A stretch of DNA of 64,000 nt from Pseudomonas sp. S04 (GCF_009834545.1 NZ_CP019427.1:2672001-2736000); one strand, 5' to 3'; positions 17,532 to 26,503 are shown, numbered from the stretch's first letter. Translations and numbers: made by a program. Notes: generated by a model from the sequence alone, not told the origin.

Positions 17532-17837
17532 ATGTATATAAGATCCAATGTGTATCAGCTGTTCATGCAGCAATACCCGGATGCGCATTTTGTGACGGTT
17601 TACCATGAAAATGGCCGTGTTTCGGAAATTGCCTCTGGCAAGCGCGAGGGCAAAGTCGAGGTGGTTTTTGTCGGGACCTACGAAGCCACTGGCTGCCTGG
17701 TGGTCGAAAGCCGTATCACTGAAGACCCTTGGGGCCTGCCGGAAACGCTCTGCAGCGCAGGTCCCATGCATTACTACAGCATGGGTGCCGAACGCGCGAT
17801 GACTCACGCCAACAGTCCGATCTGCACCAAGCGTTGA
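17532..17837 (+). CDS. Conserved hypothetical protein
   Basis: The 101-residue product (start MYIRSNVYQLFMQQYP) has no signal peptide or membrane segment and mixes beta-rich stretches with a short C-terminal Cys-containing tail (ICTKR). GGAG lies at 17520-17523, about eight bases upstream of the ATG. No function recognised. It stands alone between the MFS transporter and the ribbon-helix-helix gene. Confidence 0.55.
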   Translation: MYIRSNVYQLFMQQYPDAHFVTVYHENGRVSEIASGKREGKVEVVFVGTYEATGCLVVESRITEDPWGLPETLCSAGPMHYYSMGAERAMTHANSPICTKR

Positions 17838-18017
17838 AGCCACAGCGCGTCTGAGGGTGCGGGCACCGGTCCGGTGTTTCGCGCAGAAAGTTGGGCAATA
17901 CCCGAGGTTTTGACTATGGTCCACTGGGCTTAAGAATATTGTATTTATCATTTAAACCAGGAACTGGAATTCCGCTCGCAGCCTTCACATCGCTGCGCAG
18001 GTCACAAGGATCGTAAA

Positions 18018-18197
18018 ATGCCCAATAGAACTGCACGCCTGACCATATTGATTGACCAGCCGACCAAGAAAGAACTTGAAGATCTCGCTGCGCTCTCTGA
18101 CCTGACCACTTCGCAAGTCATTCGTAAGCTCATAAAAGACTATCTGGAAGCGTCCAGCAGCCATCCGGTAACAACACCGAGACATTCTATCCAGTAG
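18018..18197 (+). CDS. Ribbon-helix-helix (CopG/Arc-like) small DNA-binding protein
   Basis: A 59-residue protein with the layout of a ribbon-helix-helix regulator: a basic beta-strand (RTARLTILI), a first helix (TKKELEDLAALS) and a second helix (TTSQVIRKLIKDYLE). AAGGA lies eight bases ahead of the ATG. Such proteins bind DNA as dimers and often serve as autoregulators or antitoxins. No toxin-like partner follows within 600 bp, so a free-standing regulator is more likely. Confidence 0.7.
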   Translation: MPNRTARLTILIDQPTKKELEDLAALSDLTTSQVIRKLIKDYLEASSSHPVTTPRHSIQ

Positions 18198-18807
18198 TTC
18201 GTTGGGTTCGACGTACAGCCGTGGCCGCGGTCTTGTCTTGACCGCCGAGCCGGTGCCCGGCGTTGCGTGTCCCTGGCATTTTTGAAGATCGGCAATCCGT
18301 CTTTTACGTAAAAAAAGTGTGGTTATTTAAGCACTTAGCTAAAAATTATTTCATTTTTCTACATGTAAATATCTTGTTACAAGTCGTCAGGTCGGGTTAA
18401 TATCGCCCCGCGTTCACCACCACGGTTTATGCATTTTTAAGCCCCAAGTTTCCATCAGCTACTTGGGCTTTTTTTTGCCTGAAATTTGACCTTCAAACCC
18501 GTTGGTTGATATTCCCAGGCTCCATAAGGCCAGGACAAAAGGTTATTAGACCGTCCCATGGGCCTCTGCTAAAAAAGTAGCTGCACGGCAGTCGCCCCGC
18601 ACACAGTGGGTCGACTCGCGACGTGCACTGCATGTCCATTTGCTCAAATGGAAATCGCCCAACATTGTGCTGGGCAACGATCAATGAGTCCGATGCCACC
18701 CTTCGGGTCAATTGCTGCGCCTCTGGCCAACTGCTCGCGCAACGCGCAAAGGGCTCATTGATCACTTTCTCTCCCGTCGCCCTTCCTCAACCAGCTCTCC
18801 CGTTAGA
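18198..18807. other. 610-bp gap between small genes
   Basis: Apart from the candidate small RNA (18374-18478), this gap is AT-rich up to about 18480 and then turns GC-rich. A 7-bp inverted repeat CCATTTG/CAAATGG occurs at about 18634-18649. A minus-strand open frame (18493-18765) has an unconvincing composition and no clear ribosome site, so no gene is called in the rest. Confidence 0.4.
18374..18478 (+). ncRNA. Candidate small RNA with its own promoter and terminator
   Basis: A TTGTTA box (18374-18379), an 18-bp spacer and TAATAT (18398-18403) resemble a sigma-70 promoter. Transcription from about 18410 would give a roughly 65-nt RNA ending in an intrinsic terminator: AAGCCCCAAGT (18439-18449) pairing with ACTTGGGCTT (18461-18470) with one bulged C, then eight T. 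There is no open frame between. It may be a small RNA or a short leader. I do not match it to a named family. Confidence 0.45.
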
Positions 18808-19074
18808 ATGACCGCACTTGAACAGGTGGATGGGTCATTGATGCGCAGAGAAATTGGCTATTGGCACCGGGAAGGGCGCGAGCTGTTCTATTACCTGGAA
18901 TTCGACCCGCAGACTGCGCAGTTCTTCCTCACCTGCGAGCACAGGCCCGCCGGTGCTGAGATGAGCGTCAGGCGCGTACCCTTGAGCGAAGCCCGCGGCG
19001 AGCGGTACTACGAGGATGCCCTGTTGATCATCAAGGAAGAGTTGTTCCGCGATTTCCGAATCCAAGCGCAATGA
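18808..19074 (+). CDS. Conserved hypothetical protein
   Basis: The 88-residue product has an alternating strand pattern (REIGYWHREGRELFYYLEFD) and ends in an acidic helix, with no signal or membrane segment. Two ATG codons are possible: 18808 (used here) and 18841 (MRREIGYW); neither has a strong ribosome site, so the true start is uncertain. Function is not recognised. Confidence 0.55.
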   Translation: MTALEQVDGSLMRREIGYWHREGRELFYYLEFDPQTAQFFLTCEHRPAGAEMSVRRVPLSEARGERYYEDALLIIKEELFRDFRIQAQ

Positions 19075-19169
19075 CACGCGTATCCAGCCGCGATCAAGTC
19101 GGGCGATTAAGGTGCTACAGTTTTCCCGTGCACCTTATCCAGTCGTACCCAGAGACGGAGGTCATTGTC

Positions 19170-19403
19170 ATGTTACTCAACAAGCCGGAACAGCAACTGC
19201 GGCGCGACCTGCAAGGCATTGCATCGGACCTGCGCTGGTCAGCGGTGGACATCAAGGCCATTGCCGAGCGACTGCACCAGGCCGGCAACCCGGTGGATGC
19301 GCAGGCGTTGCTGAGGATGTGCGAGGTATTCGAGAAAACCGAGGCGCGGCTCGTCAGCTACGCCAATGAAGTCAAGGCTCACAAAATCAATCTGAGCACC
19401 TGA
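19170..19403 (+). CDS. Small conserved hypothetical protein
   Basis: The 77-residue, fully helical product starts MLLNKPEQQLRRDLQ with GGAGG eleven bases upstream. Two amphipathic helices around residues 5-35 and 40-68 suggest a small helical-hairpin protein. It ends 14 bp before the alpha/beta hydrolase gene and may be co-transcribed with it. Function is not recognised. Confidence 0.6.
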   Translation: MLLNKPEQQLRRDLQGIASDLRWSAVDIKAIAERLHQAGNPVDAQALLRMCEVFEKTEARLVSYANEVKAHKINLST

Positions 19404-19417
19404 GCGGGAGTTACCTG

Positions 19418-20116
19418 ATGAGCGCTAAACCGACGATTGTGCTGGTCCATGGTTTTTGGGGTGGTGCGGCACATTGGAACAAAGTCATTGGCGAGCTGTT
19501 GCGCCTGGGGCATACGCGGATTCGCGCGGTGGAACTGCCGCTGACGTCACTGGCCGACGATGCCGAGCGCACTCGCAAGATGATCGCGCAGGAGCCGGGA
19601 CCGGTGTTGCTGGTGGGTCACTCCTACGGCGGCGCAGTGATTTCCCAGGCGGGCAACCAGCCGAATGTCGCCGGCCTGGTGTTTATCGCCGCCTTTGCCC
19701 CGCAGGCGGGTGAGAGCCCCGGCGGCATCACCCAGGAACACTTGCCAGAGGCTGCGGCCAACCTGGCCCCCGACAGCGATGGCTACCTGTGGGTCAAGCC
19801 CGAGCTGTATCACCAGAGCTTCTGCCAGGACCTGCCGGCCAGCGAAGGCCTGGTCATGGGCATCACGCAGAAGGCCCCGTTGGCCAGTACCTTCGGCGAC
19901 ACCGTCACTGATCCGGCCTGGCAACACAAGCCCTCGTGGTATCAGATTTCCAGCGAGGACCGGATGATCTCGCCGCAAAACCAGACGCGCATGGCGGCGC
20001 GTTTGAACGCCAAGGCAGTGATCACCCTCAAGGCCAGTCACGCCTCGCTGGCCTCGATGCCAGTCGAAGTAGCCGCGTTGATCGACCAGGCCGCCAGCAC
20101 CATCAGTCAAGACTGA
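19418..20116 (+). CDS. Alpha/beta hydrolase
   Basis: The 232-residue protein has the oxyanion-hole strand VLVHGFWGG, the nucleophile elbow GHSYGG (Ser about 69), a late acid near SSEDRMIS and the catalytic His in ASHASL. It resembles small AB-hydrolase 1 esterases common in Pseudomonas. The substrate cannot be inferred. It has no signal peptide, so it is probably cytoplasmic. Confidence 0.83.
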   Translation: MSAKPTIVLVHGFWGGAAHWNKVIGELLRLGHTRIRAVELPLTSLADDAERTRKMIAQEPGPVLLVGHSYGGAVISQAGNQPNVAGLVFIAAFAPQAGESPGGITQEHLPEAAANLAPDSDGYLWVKPELYHQSFCQDLPASEGLVMGITQKAPLASTFGDTVTDPAWQHKPSWYQISSEDRMISPQNQTRMAARLNAKAVITLKASHASLASMPVEVAALIDQAASTISQD

Positions 20117-20142
20117 GACTTCCCCCGCAGGAGTGGTCCTCC

Positions 20143-20180
20143 GCTTGCGGTGCCTGCTTGCGGTGCCCGCTTGCGGCGGC
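20143..20180. repeat. Three 13-bp tandem repeats in a degenerate REP
   Basis: GCTTGCGGTGCC-like units begin at 20143, 20156 and 20169, an exact 13-bp period, within a REP-like stretch (CCGCAGGAGTGG...) after the hydrolase gene. It looks like the head of a REP palindrome that was tandemly amplified. No function is implied. Confidence 0.55.
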
Positions 20181-20265
20181 CGACTGCTCCCCCATGTCCC
20201 ACGCCCGGACAAATTTCAGCTTGCAACTACTATTACTTTTGCCCAGGCCGGACAAATTCGATAAA

Positions 20266-20283
20266 GTTAACCATTAGGTCAAC
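20266..20283. promoter_or_regulatory. Imperfect palindrome upstream of the Mo hydroxylase operon
   Basis: GTTAACC-ATTA-GGTCAAC is a 7-bp inverted repeat with one mismatch, placed 113 bp before the first structural gene. It could bind a dimeric regulator of the operon. No adjacent regulator gene supports this, so the call is tentative. Confidence 0.3.
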
Positions 20284-20395
20284 TTTTTCGGTTTGTCGGC
20301 CCTTCGCATCTTCAGGAAGGGTTTCTGTATGACCTGAATTTTCCAGAACACCATAACGACATGGACGGATTTCATAGCCGTCCAGAGGATGATCC

Positions 20396-23227
20396 ATGTC
20401 CAACCGTGACATATCCCGGCGCTCCTTCCTGCAGGGCGGGTTGATCGCTGGCGTCAGCGTGACGCTGACACCGCTCAGCTCCCAGGCGCTGGCTGCCTTG
20501 ATGGAAAACAGCGTGACCGTGCCGTCCGAGCAATGGCTTGGCAACAACGGCAAGGCCCGCATGCGCAACGACTCGCTGTCCAAGGTCTGCGGCAGCAAGG
20601 TTTTTGCCCGCGACATCCGTGCCAAGGATATGCCGGGCTGGCCCCAGCAGCAGGGCCACGCGATGCTGCTCAAGACCATTCGTGCCGACCGCATCTATGA
20701 AGGGTTCGACCTGGCGCTGCTGGGCGCCGACCTGCAACCCGATCGCATCGTCACCGCCCAGGACCTGGAGCAGGACGGCATTGTCTTCCCGGAAGACCAC
20801 GCCCCCGATCCATTGTTGCCGACGGGCAAGGTGCCGATGTTCATCGGCCATCCGGTGGCGATCCTGATCTGGAACGACTTCGAGCGTTTCCGCCAGGCCA
20901 AGAACAAGCTCAAGTTCAATGACAAAGCAATCCGCTACGGTGCCCAGGCGCCGCTTTATACCCGCGACCCCTATGGCAGCTTCCGCTACGTGCGGGTGGG
21001 CGGTGCGACTTCGGCCGACGAAGACGAATTCGCCAGCCTCAAGGACTCGATCCTGTTCCCGATGATTCGCGAACGCCGCCCGGTATGGAATGCCCAGCCC
21101 AACGTGCACGGCAACCTGACCGAGCGCGGGCTGTTTTATGCCGACCGCATGCAGCAGCAACTGCAAACCCCGCCGGACGGCTGGATGGTCTTTGACGAGC
21201 GCTACAAGACGCCGTCCATCGAGCCTGCGGCCCTGGAACCGGACAACGGCAACGGCTGGTACGACCCGGCGACCAAGACCCTGCATTTTGTGGTCGCGAC
21301 CCAGTGCCCGCTGGAAGCCGCCTCGGAAACCGCGAAGATGATCGCGCCGTCGCGTTTCGGCCTTGCCGCGCTGAACATGCACCCCGGCTACACCGTGGGT
21401 TATGGCTCCAAGGACCACAACATCTTTGTCTACTACGCGGCCCTGGCAGCGTTGTATGGCAACGGTGTGCCGGTGCGCCTGGCAAACGACCGCTACGAGC
21501 AGTTCCAGAGCGGGATCAAGCGCCACCCGTTCGACATCCGCTACCAACTGGCGGTCGACAAGCAGGATCACAGCTTCAAGATTTTCCGCGCCGACATGAC
21601 CGTCGACGGTGGCGGTCGGATCAACTACAGCCCTTCAGTGGCGGCGGTCGGTGCCACGGCGGCGCAGTCGATCTATTACATGCCACAGAACGACCTGCAA
21701 GTGACCGCCTACCACTCGCGCGGCGTTGAAGCCGGCTCCATGCGCGGCTACGGCACCTTGCAGAGCATGGCCGCGACCGAAATGATGGTCGACGAAATCG
21801 CCGATCGCCTCGGCATCGATGCCATCGACCTGCGCAAGAAAAACGTGTTGCTCTCGGGCATGAAAAACACCCAGGGCGCAGTGCCGGCCGGGGCCTTGCG
21901 CCTGCACGAGATTCTCGAGAAGGCTGCTGGTTTCGACCTGTGGAAAAACCGCAAGGCCTTGAAACTGGCCGAAGATGCCAAGGACCCCGACAACTGGTAC
22001 GGGATCGGCTTTGCCATCTGCCAGAAAGACTTCGGCACCGGTTCGGAAGCGCCGATGGCCAGCATCGAGTTCACCGCCCAAGGGCATATCACCCTGCGCC
22101 ACATCGGCATCGAGATCGGCACTGGCATGTCCACCTCCCAGGCCCTGGTGGTCGCCGACTTCCTCGGCAGCCCGGCCAGCGAAGTGAAGACCGGTGAAAC
22201 CGAGTGGGACGAGCTGCAGCTGACCAGCAGCGGCAACCCCTACATCATGAGCCAGGCCGAGCAGGATAGCGTGCTGCGCAACCCACGCTGGGTTGGCAAG
22301 ATTGCCTCGGCATCGTCGGCCACCAACTCGGCCTACTACTTCAGCCACGCCACCCGCGAAGCGGCGCGCGTGCTGTTCAACCACGGCCTGTGGCCTGCCG
22401 CCGTGGAAATCTGGCGCCAGGGGCCGTTTGGCGGCCAGGCCAACCCCTACGTGGTCCGTCGTGAAGACGCCCACTGGGTCGACGGCAAGCTGACGGCCAA
22501 CGGCATGGAACCGCTGCCATTGGCAGTGCTGGCCAAGCGTGCCCATGAACGTGGGCTGGTGACCGGCGCCACGGTGCATGGTTTCAACCGCTGGAGCTGG
22601 GCCGAGGCCGAGTACAACATCAACGGTGTGCGCGAACGCCTGCCGCTTGATGCGCTGGCCGTAAAGTACGGCGATGGTGCGCCGCAGGCGATCAAGGCGC
22701 AGATGAAGACCGCTGGTTTCCACCTGCTGGACCGCCAGAACGTGGTGTACCCGGCCACGCAATTGAACAACGCCGCCGTTACCTATTACAGCCCGGTGGC
22801 GACCATCGTCGAGCTGAAAGTCAACAAAGGTTCGGGCGAGGTGCAAGTGCTCAACCATCACTCCTGGCTGGAATGCGGCCGGGTGCTGGTGCCTGAACTG
22901 GTCAAGGGCCAGCTCGAGGGTGGGATCGCCATGGGCATCGGCCACGCGTTGCTGGAAGAAATGCCGTTGTACGAAGGTGGGCCAGGGGAGGGTGACTGGA
23001 ACTTCAACCGTTACCGTCTGCCGCGGGCCAAGGATGTCGCGGTGTGGAAACAGACCTCGGAAATCCTCCCACCGTTGTCGCCGAGCGACCCCTCCAAGGG
23101 CATCGCCGAGGTGGTGATGATCCCGGTAGTGGGCGCCATCGCCAACGCCGTGGCCCACGCCATCGGCAAACGGGTCCGTGACCTGCCTATCACTCCAGCG
23201 CGCATCAAGGAGGCCCTCAATGGCTAA
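20396..23227 (+). CDS. Xanthine dehydrogenase-family Mo-binding subunit, Tat-exported
   Basis: The 943-residue protein is the molybdopterin subunit of a periplasmic Mo hydroxylase that would oxidise an aldehyde or N-heterocycle by water-derived hydroxylation. A twin-arginine signal (SRRSFLQGG, 7-15) is followed by the aldehyde oxidase/xanthine dehydrogenase large domain. MRGYGTLQ (about 447-454) matches the cofactor-binding loop and Glu905 in KGIAEVV aligns with the catalytic Glu of the family. Its stop overlaps the 2Fe-2S gene by 8 bp. The nearest type is the single-chain IorB or aldehyde dehydrogenase layout. The substrate is unknown. Confidence 0.85.
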   Translation: MSNRDISRRSFLQGGLIAGVSVTLTPLSSQALAALMENSVTVPSEQWLGNNGKARMRNDSLSKVCGSKVFARDIRAKDMPGWPQQQGHAMLLKTIRADRIYEGFDLALLGADLQPDRIVTAQDLEQDGIVFPEDHAPDPLLPTGKVPMFIGHPVAILIWNDFERFRQAKNKLKFNDKAIRYGAQAPLYTRDPYGSFRYVRVGGATSADEDEFASLKDSILFPMIRERRPVWNAQPNVHGNLTERGLFYADRMQQQLQTPPDGWMVFDERYKTPSIEPAALEPDNGNGWYDPATKTLHFVVATQCPLEAASETAKMIAPSRFGLAALNMHPGYTVGYGSKDHNIFVYYAALAALYGNGVPVRLANDRYEQFQSGIKRHPFDIRYQLAVDKQDHSFKIFRADMTVDGGGRINYSPSVAAVGATAAQSIYYMPQNDLQVTAYHSRGVEAGSMRGYGTLQSMAATEMMVDEIADRLGIDAIDLRKKNVLLSGMKNTQGAVPAGALRLHEILEKAAGFDLWKNRKALKLAEDAKDPDNWYGIGFAICQKDFGTGSEAPMASIEFTAQGHITLRHIGIEIGTGMSTSQALVVADFLGSPASEVKTGETEWDELQLTSSGNPYIMSQAEQDSVLRNPRWVGKIASASSATNSAYYFSHATREAARVLFNHGLWPAAVEIWRQGPFGGQANPYVVRREDAHWVDGKLTANGMEPLPLAVLAKRAHERGLVTGATVHGFNRWSWAEAEYNINGVRERLPLDALAVKYGDGAPQAIKAQMKTAGFHLLDRQNVVYPATQLNNAAVTYYSPVATIVELKVNKGSGEVQVLNHHSWLECGRVLVPELVKGQLEGGIAMGIGHALLEEMPLYEGGPGEGDWNFNRYRLPRAKDVAVWKQTSEILPPLSPSDPSKGIAEVVMIPVVGAIANAVAHAIGKRVRDLPITPARIKEALNG

Positions 23228-23759
23228 CCGTCCGCTCCAAATGACCCTCAATGGTCAAACCGTCGGTCCCGTCGAGGTCCCTGATGATCTGCCGATGATC
23301 GACTACCTGCACGAATACCGAAACCTTACCGGCTCGCGCCTGGGTTGCGGCCAGGGCATCTGCCACGCCTGTGTGGTGATCGTCGACAACCCCGACGGCA
23401 CCAGCGAGGAAGTGCGCACCTGCATCACCGGCGCGCACTACTTCGAGGGTAAGAAGATCCGCACTATCGAGGGCCATGCGACCCGCGACGAGGCGGGCAA
23501 GGTCACTGAGCTGAACCCGATCCAGCAGCGCTTCGTCGACGAATTCGCGTTCCAGTGCAGCTACTGCGCGCCGGGGTTCGTCAATGCCGCGACAGTGCTG
23601 GTGGAAAAACTGCAGCGCCAGCCGATCAAGCAAAGCCAGCTGGAAGCGGTGATCGAGGACAGCCTCGGTCACCACATCTGCCGCTGCACCGGCTACGTGC
23701 GCTATTACAGCGCCACGCGCAACGTGCTCAACGATCTTGGCCTGGTCAAGGAGGGTTGA
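23220..23759 (+). CDS. 2Fe-2S subunit of the Mo hydroxylase
   Basis: The 179-residue electron-transfer subunit has a plant-type 2Fe-2S motif (GCGQGICHACVV plus a later Cys) and a second alpha-helical 2Fe-2S site with FQCSYCAPG and HHICRCTGY. It passes electrons from the Mo centre to the cytochrome encoded next. The start overlaps the Mo subunit by 8 bp with AAGGAGG upstream. There is no signal peptide, so it probably hitch-hikes through Tat with the large subunit. Confidence 0.92.
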   Translation: MANRPLQMTLNGQTVGPVEVPDDLPMIDYLHEYRNLTGSRLGCGQGICHACVVIVDNPDGTSEEVRTCITGAHYFEGKKIRTIEGHATRDEAGKVTELNPIQQRFVDEFAFQCSYCAPGFVNAATVLVEKLQRQPIKQSQLEAVIEDSLGHHICRCTGYVRYYSATRNVLNDLGLVKEG

Positions 23760-23761
23760 GC

Positions 23762-25009
23762 ATGAACCGACTACTTAGCGGCGTTGCCAGTGCCGTGGGC
23801 CTGGCGGTTGCGCTGCTGGCCAGCCAAGCGGTCCTGGCAGCAGACCCACAGCAGGTCAAGCAGGGCGAATACCTGGCGCGGGCGGCCGACTGCATGGCCT
23901 GCCACACCGCACCCGGTGGCGCGCCGTATGCCGGCGGCCTGCCAATCGTCTCGCCGTTCGGCACCATTTATGGCACCAACATCACGCCGGACAAAGAGCA
24001 CGGTATCGGCCTGTACAGCGATGACGAGTTCTTCGCCGCCTTGACCGAAGGCAAGCGGCGCGACGGTGCCAACCTGTACCCGGCAATGCCGTACACCTCC
24101 TATCACCTGATGCCCCGTGCCGATTCCGACGCGATCCACGCGTACCTCAAGACCATCGCACCGATCAATCGCGCGGCACCGGTTACCAGCCTGAGCTTTC
24201 CGTTCAACGTGCGCCTGGGCCTGATGGGCTGGAACATGCTCTATGGCAAGGACGTCAAGTTGGCCCCGGCCGAAGGCAAGGGCGAGGCGTGGCAGCGCGG
24301 CCAGTACATGGTCGACGTGCTCGGTCACTGTGGCGAATGCCACACCCCGCGCGGCTTGCCCGGCGCCATGCAGCAGGACAAACGCATGACCGGCGGCCTG
24401 CTCAACGGCTACCTGGCGCCGAGCCTGCTGGCCGATGACCTGGCGGCTCGCGGCTGGAACCACCAGGACCTGAGCTCGTTCCTCAAGCACGGCATGAGCG
24501 CCCAGGGCACGATGTTCAACGAGATGTTCCCGGTGTTCCACAACAGCACCCAGCACCTCAGCGACCCGGACCTGAAGGCCATGGCCACCTTCCTGCTGGG
24601 CGAGTTGCCACCGCAACCCAAGGTGCTCAGCGAGGTCACGCCGGACCAGCTCACTGCCAGCGCCCAGCGCGGTCGCCAGGACTACCTGAACGTCTGCGCC
24701 GGCTGCCACGGCGGCAATGGTGAAGGTAAACCGCACATCGCCGTAGCGATGCAAGGCAACACCACCTTGCGCCTGGAAGATCCACGCAACCTGTTGCGGG
24801 TGATCGAGGATGGGATTGGCGAGCAGCAGTTCTCGGGTTTCGAGCGCATGCAGCCGATGCCGGGCTTTGCCGACAAGTTGAGCACGCAGCAATCCACCGA
24901 CCTGATCAACTACCTGCGTCAGGCCTGGGGCGGGCAACCGGCTGACCTGCTGATCAGTCAGATCGAACAACTGAAGGCAGAGGCTCCCGCGGAGCACAAG
25001 GCGCACTGA
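23762..25009 (+). CDS. Triheme cytochrome c, electron acceptor of the Mo hydroxylase
   Basis: The 415-residue protein has a signal peptide (about 1-29, ending VLA) and three CxxCH heme sites: CMACH, CGECH and CAGCH. Such triheme subunits anchor acetic-acid-bacteria-type aldehyde or alcohol dehydrogenases to the respiratory chain. Starting 2 bp after the 2Fe-2S gene, it makes this a respiratory rather than NAD-linked hydroxylase. Confidence 0.92.
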   Translation: MNRLLSGVASAVGLAVALLASQAVLAADPQQVKQGEYLARAADCMACHTAPGGAPYAGGLPIVSPFGTIYGTNITPDKEHGIGLYSDDEFFAALTEGKRRDGANLYPAMPYTSYHLMPRADSDAIHAYLKTIAPINRAAPVTSLSFPFNVRLGLMGWNMLYGKDVKLAPAEGKGEAWQRGQYMVDVLGHCGECHTPRGLPGAMQQDKRMTGGLLNGYLAPSLLADDLAARGWNHQDLSSFLKHGMSAQGTMFNEMFPVFHNSTQHLSDPDLKAMATFLLGELPPQPKVLSEVTPDQLTASAQRGRQDYLNVCAGCHGGNGEGKPHIAVAMQGNTTLRLEDPRNLLRVIEDGIGEQQFSGFERMQPMPGFADKLSTQQSTDLINYLRQAWGGQPADLLISQIEQLKAEAPAEHKAH

Positions 25010-25010
25010 C

Positions 25011-25982
25011 ATGCAGCATCTTGACCTGCAAGTGATACGGCGCGCGCTGGCCTGGTCCAGCGCGGGCCAGCGTGTGTGGTTGTGCAGCGTGCTCAGCACC
25101 TACGGTTCGGCGCCTCGCGCGCCGGGCTCGATGCTGGCGGTCAACGACAGCGGGCACTGGATCGGTTCGCTGTCCGGTGGCTGCGTCGAGGACGATTTTC
25201 TCGAGCGCATGGCCGAAGGCTTGTTTGCCGAGGCCGTGAGCGTGGTGCGCTACGGCGAGGGCGATGATCCGCGCTCCCAGGTCAAACTGCCCTGTGGCGG
25301 ACTGCTGGATGTACTGGTGGAAAGGCTCGAACCCGATTGCGAAGTCCAGGCGCACCTGCGTGAACTGGAATCCGCGCTATTGGGCCAGCGCCGGCTGATC
25401 CGTGAAGTCGACCTGCAAAGTGGTGCCCGCGACCTGTTGGTCGACCGCGAGCACGGACCACGCATCGAGCGCGAAATCGATCGGGTGCGGTTGCGTGTCG
25501 GGGCGGCTCAACGGCTGCTGCTCGCCGGTTACTCGAGCGTCGCGCATGCGTGCGCCGAGTTCGGGGTCGGCCTGGGATTCGAGGTGATCCTCTGTGATCC
25601 GCGCGAGGAAGTGCTGGAGGGAGTGGTGCTGGAGCATGTGGAGATTCGCCGTCAGTTGCCATCGGTGTTCATTGCCCAGGGCGGTTGCCACAGCGACACG
25701 GCGGTGGTCGCCTTGACCCATGATCCGCGTATCGACGACCTGGCCATGATGGAAGCCGTACGCACCGAGGCGTTTTACATCGGGGTCATGGGTTCCCTGC
25801 AAACCTCGCAGAAACGCTTCGAGCGCCTGCGCCGGATCGGTGGTCTGGGGGAGGCCGAGCTGGCGCGGATTCACGCACCCATCGGCCTGAACCTGGGCAG
25901 CAAGACTCCGGCGGAGATCGCCTTGGCGGTGCTGGCCGACATTCTGCGGATTCGCAGCGGTATTGCCCGCGATCAACTCTGA
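25011..25982 (+). CDS. XdhC/CoxI family maturation protein
   Basis: The 323-residue protein has the N-terminal XdhC/CoxI domain (GSAPRAPGSMLAV and SGGCVEDDF) and a C-terminal Rossmann-like domain with the VMGSLQTSQKRFERL segment. XdhC proteins bind and sulfurate the molybdenum cofactor and insert it into the Mo subunit. It starts one base after the cytochrome gene, completing the operon. Confidence 0.88.
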   Translation: MQHLDLQVIRRALAWSSAGQRVWLCSVLSTYGSAPRAPGSMLAVNDSGHWIGSLSGGCVEDDFLERMAEGLFAEAVSVVRYGEGDDPRSQVKLPCGGLLDVLVERLEPDCEVQAHLRELESALLGQRRLIREVDLQSGARDLLVDREHGPRIEREIDRVRLRVGAAQRLLLAGYSSVAHACAEFGVGLGFEVILCDPREEVLEGVVLEHVEIRRQLPSVFIAQGGCHSDTAVVALTHDPRIDDLAMMEAVRTEAFYIGVMGSLQTSQKRFERLRRIGGLGEAELARIHAPIGLNLGSKTPAEIALAVLADILRIRSGIARDQL

Positions 25983-26027
25983 TCAAGGGCAGTCAGCCAA
26001 CGACACACGGCCCTCAAAGCGCTCGGC

Positions 26028-26258
26028 TCAGCGGAAGCGTGGCAGGGGCCGATCCAGCGGTTTGAGCGAGGTCAGCGCGTTCTGGATCAGCGGCGCGTCC
26101 TTCTCGATATCTTGCAGGCGGTCGCGGATTTTCATCGCCGTCGGATGGCCGTCATGTTTGTCGACCCAATCGGCGATTTCCTTGCACGCCGCCGTCAGGC
26201 GCGTTTGGCGCGAGTCGAGCAACGTCAGCAGGGTGGTGATGGACTCTTTTTCGGACAT
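26028..26258 (-). CDS. Small conserved hypothetical protein
   Basis: The 76-residue helical product starts MSEKESITTLLTLLDSR behind a strong GGAGGTG site. An upstream in-frame extension is REP-derived sequence and is not used. It has no signal or membrane segment and no recognised function. It is convergent with the XdhC gene. Confidence 0.6.
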   Translation of the reverse strand: MSEKESITTLLTLLDSRQTRLTAACKEIADWVDKHDGHPTAMKIRDRLQDIEKDAPLIQNALTSLKPLDRPLPRFR

Positions 26259-26308
26259 GGAAAACACCTCCATTAGTCGAGAAGGTTGGCAAAGGACAAC
26301 ACAACCCC

Positions 26309-26404
26309 TGTAGGAGCGAGCGCCCGCTTGCGGCCTGCTCGCGATGGACGTCAACGATGACGCGCGGCATCTGGTCCACCGCGTTGTCATCGTGTTCATC
26401 GCTC
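26309..26404. repeat. REP element pair
   Basis: A TGTAGGAGCGAGCGCCCGC...CTCGCGATGG REP occupies about 26310-26347, with a partial opposing ATCGTGTTCATCGCTCC near 26388-26404. It lies between the small gene and the ABC-F gene. Confidence 0.75.
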
Positions 26405-26503
26405 CAAGTATAGACCCCGCCCTGGAACTGGATCGTTGCCCCCATCAACTATAGATCCGGTTGCCAAACCTGCAAAAACCCCACGTGCTGTTCGTCGCCT
26501 GAT

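Noticed and set aside
18493..18765. Minus-strand 90-codon frame in the small-gene gap
   Set aside because: No ribosome site, odd composition and no recognisable pattern.
21635..23251. Long antisense frames across the Mo hydroxylase and cytochrome genes (also 23771-25099)
   Set aside because: They arise from high GC at the third positions of the real genes and carry no family signatures.
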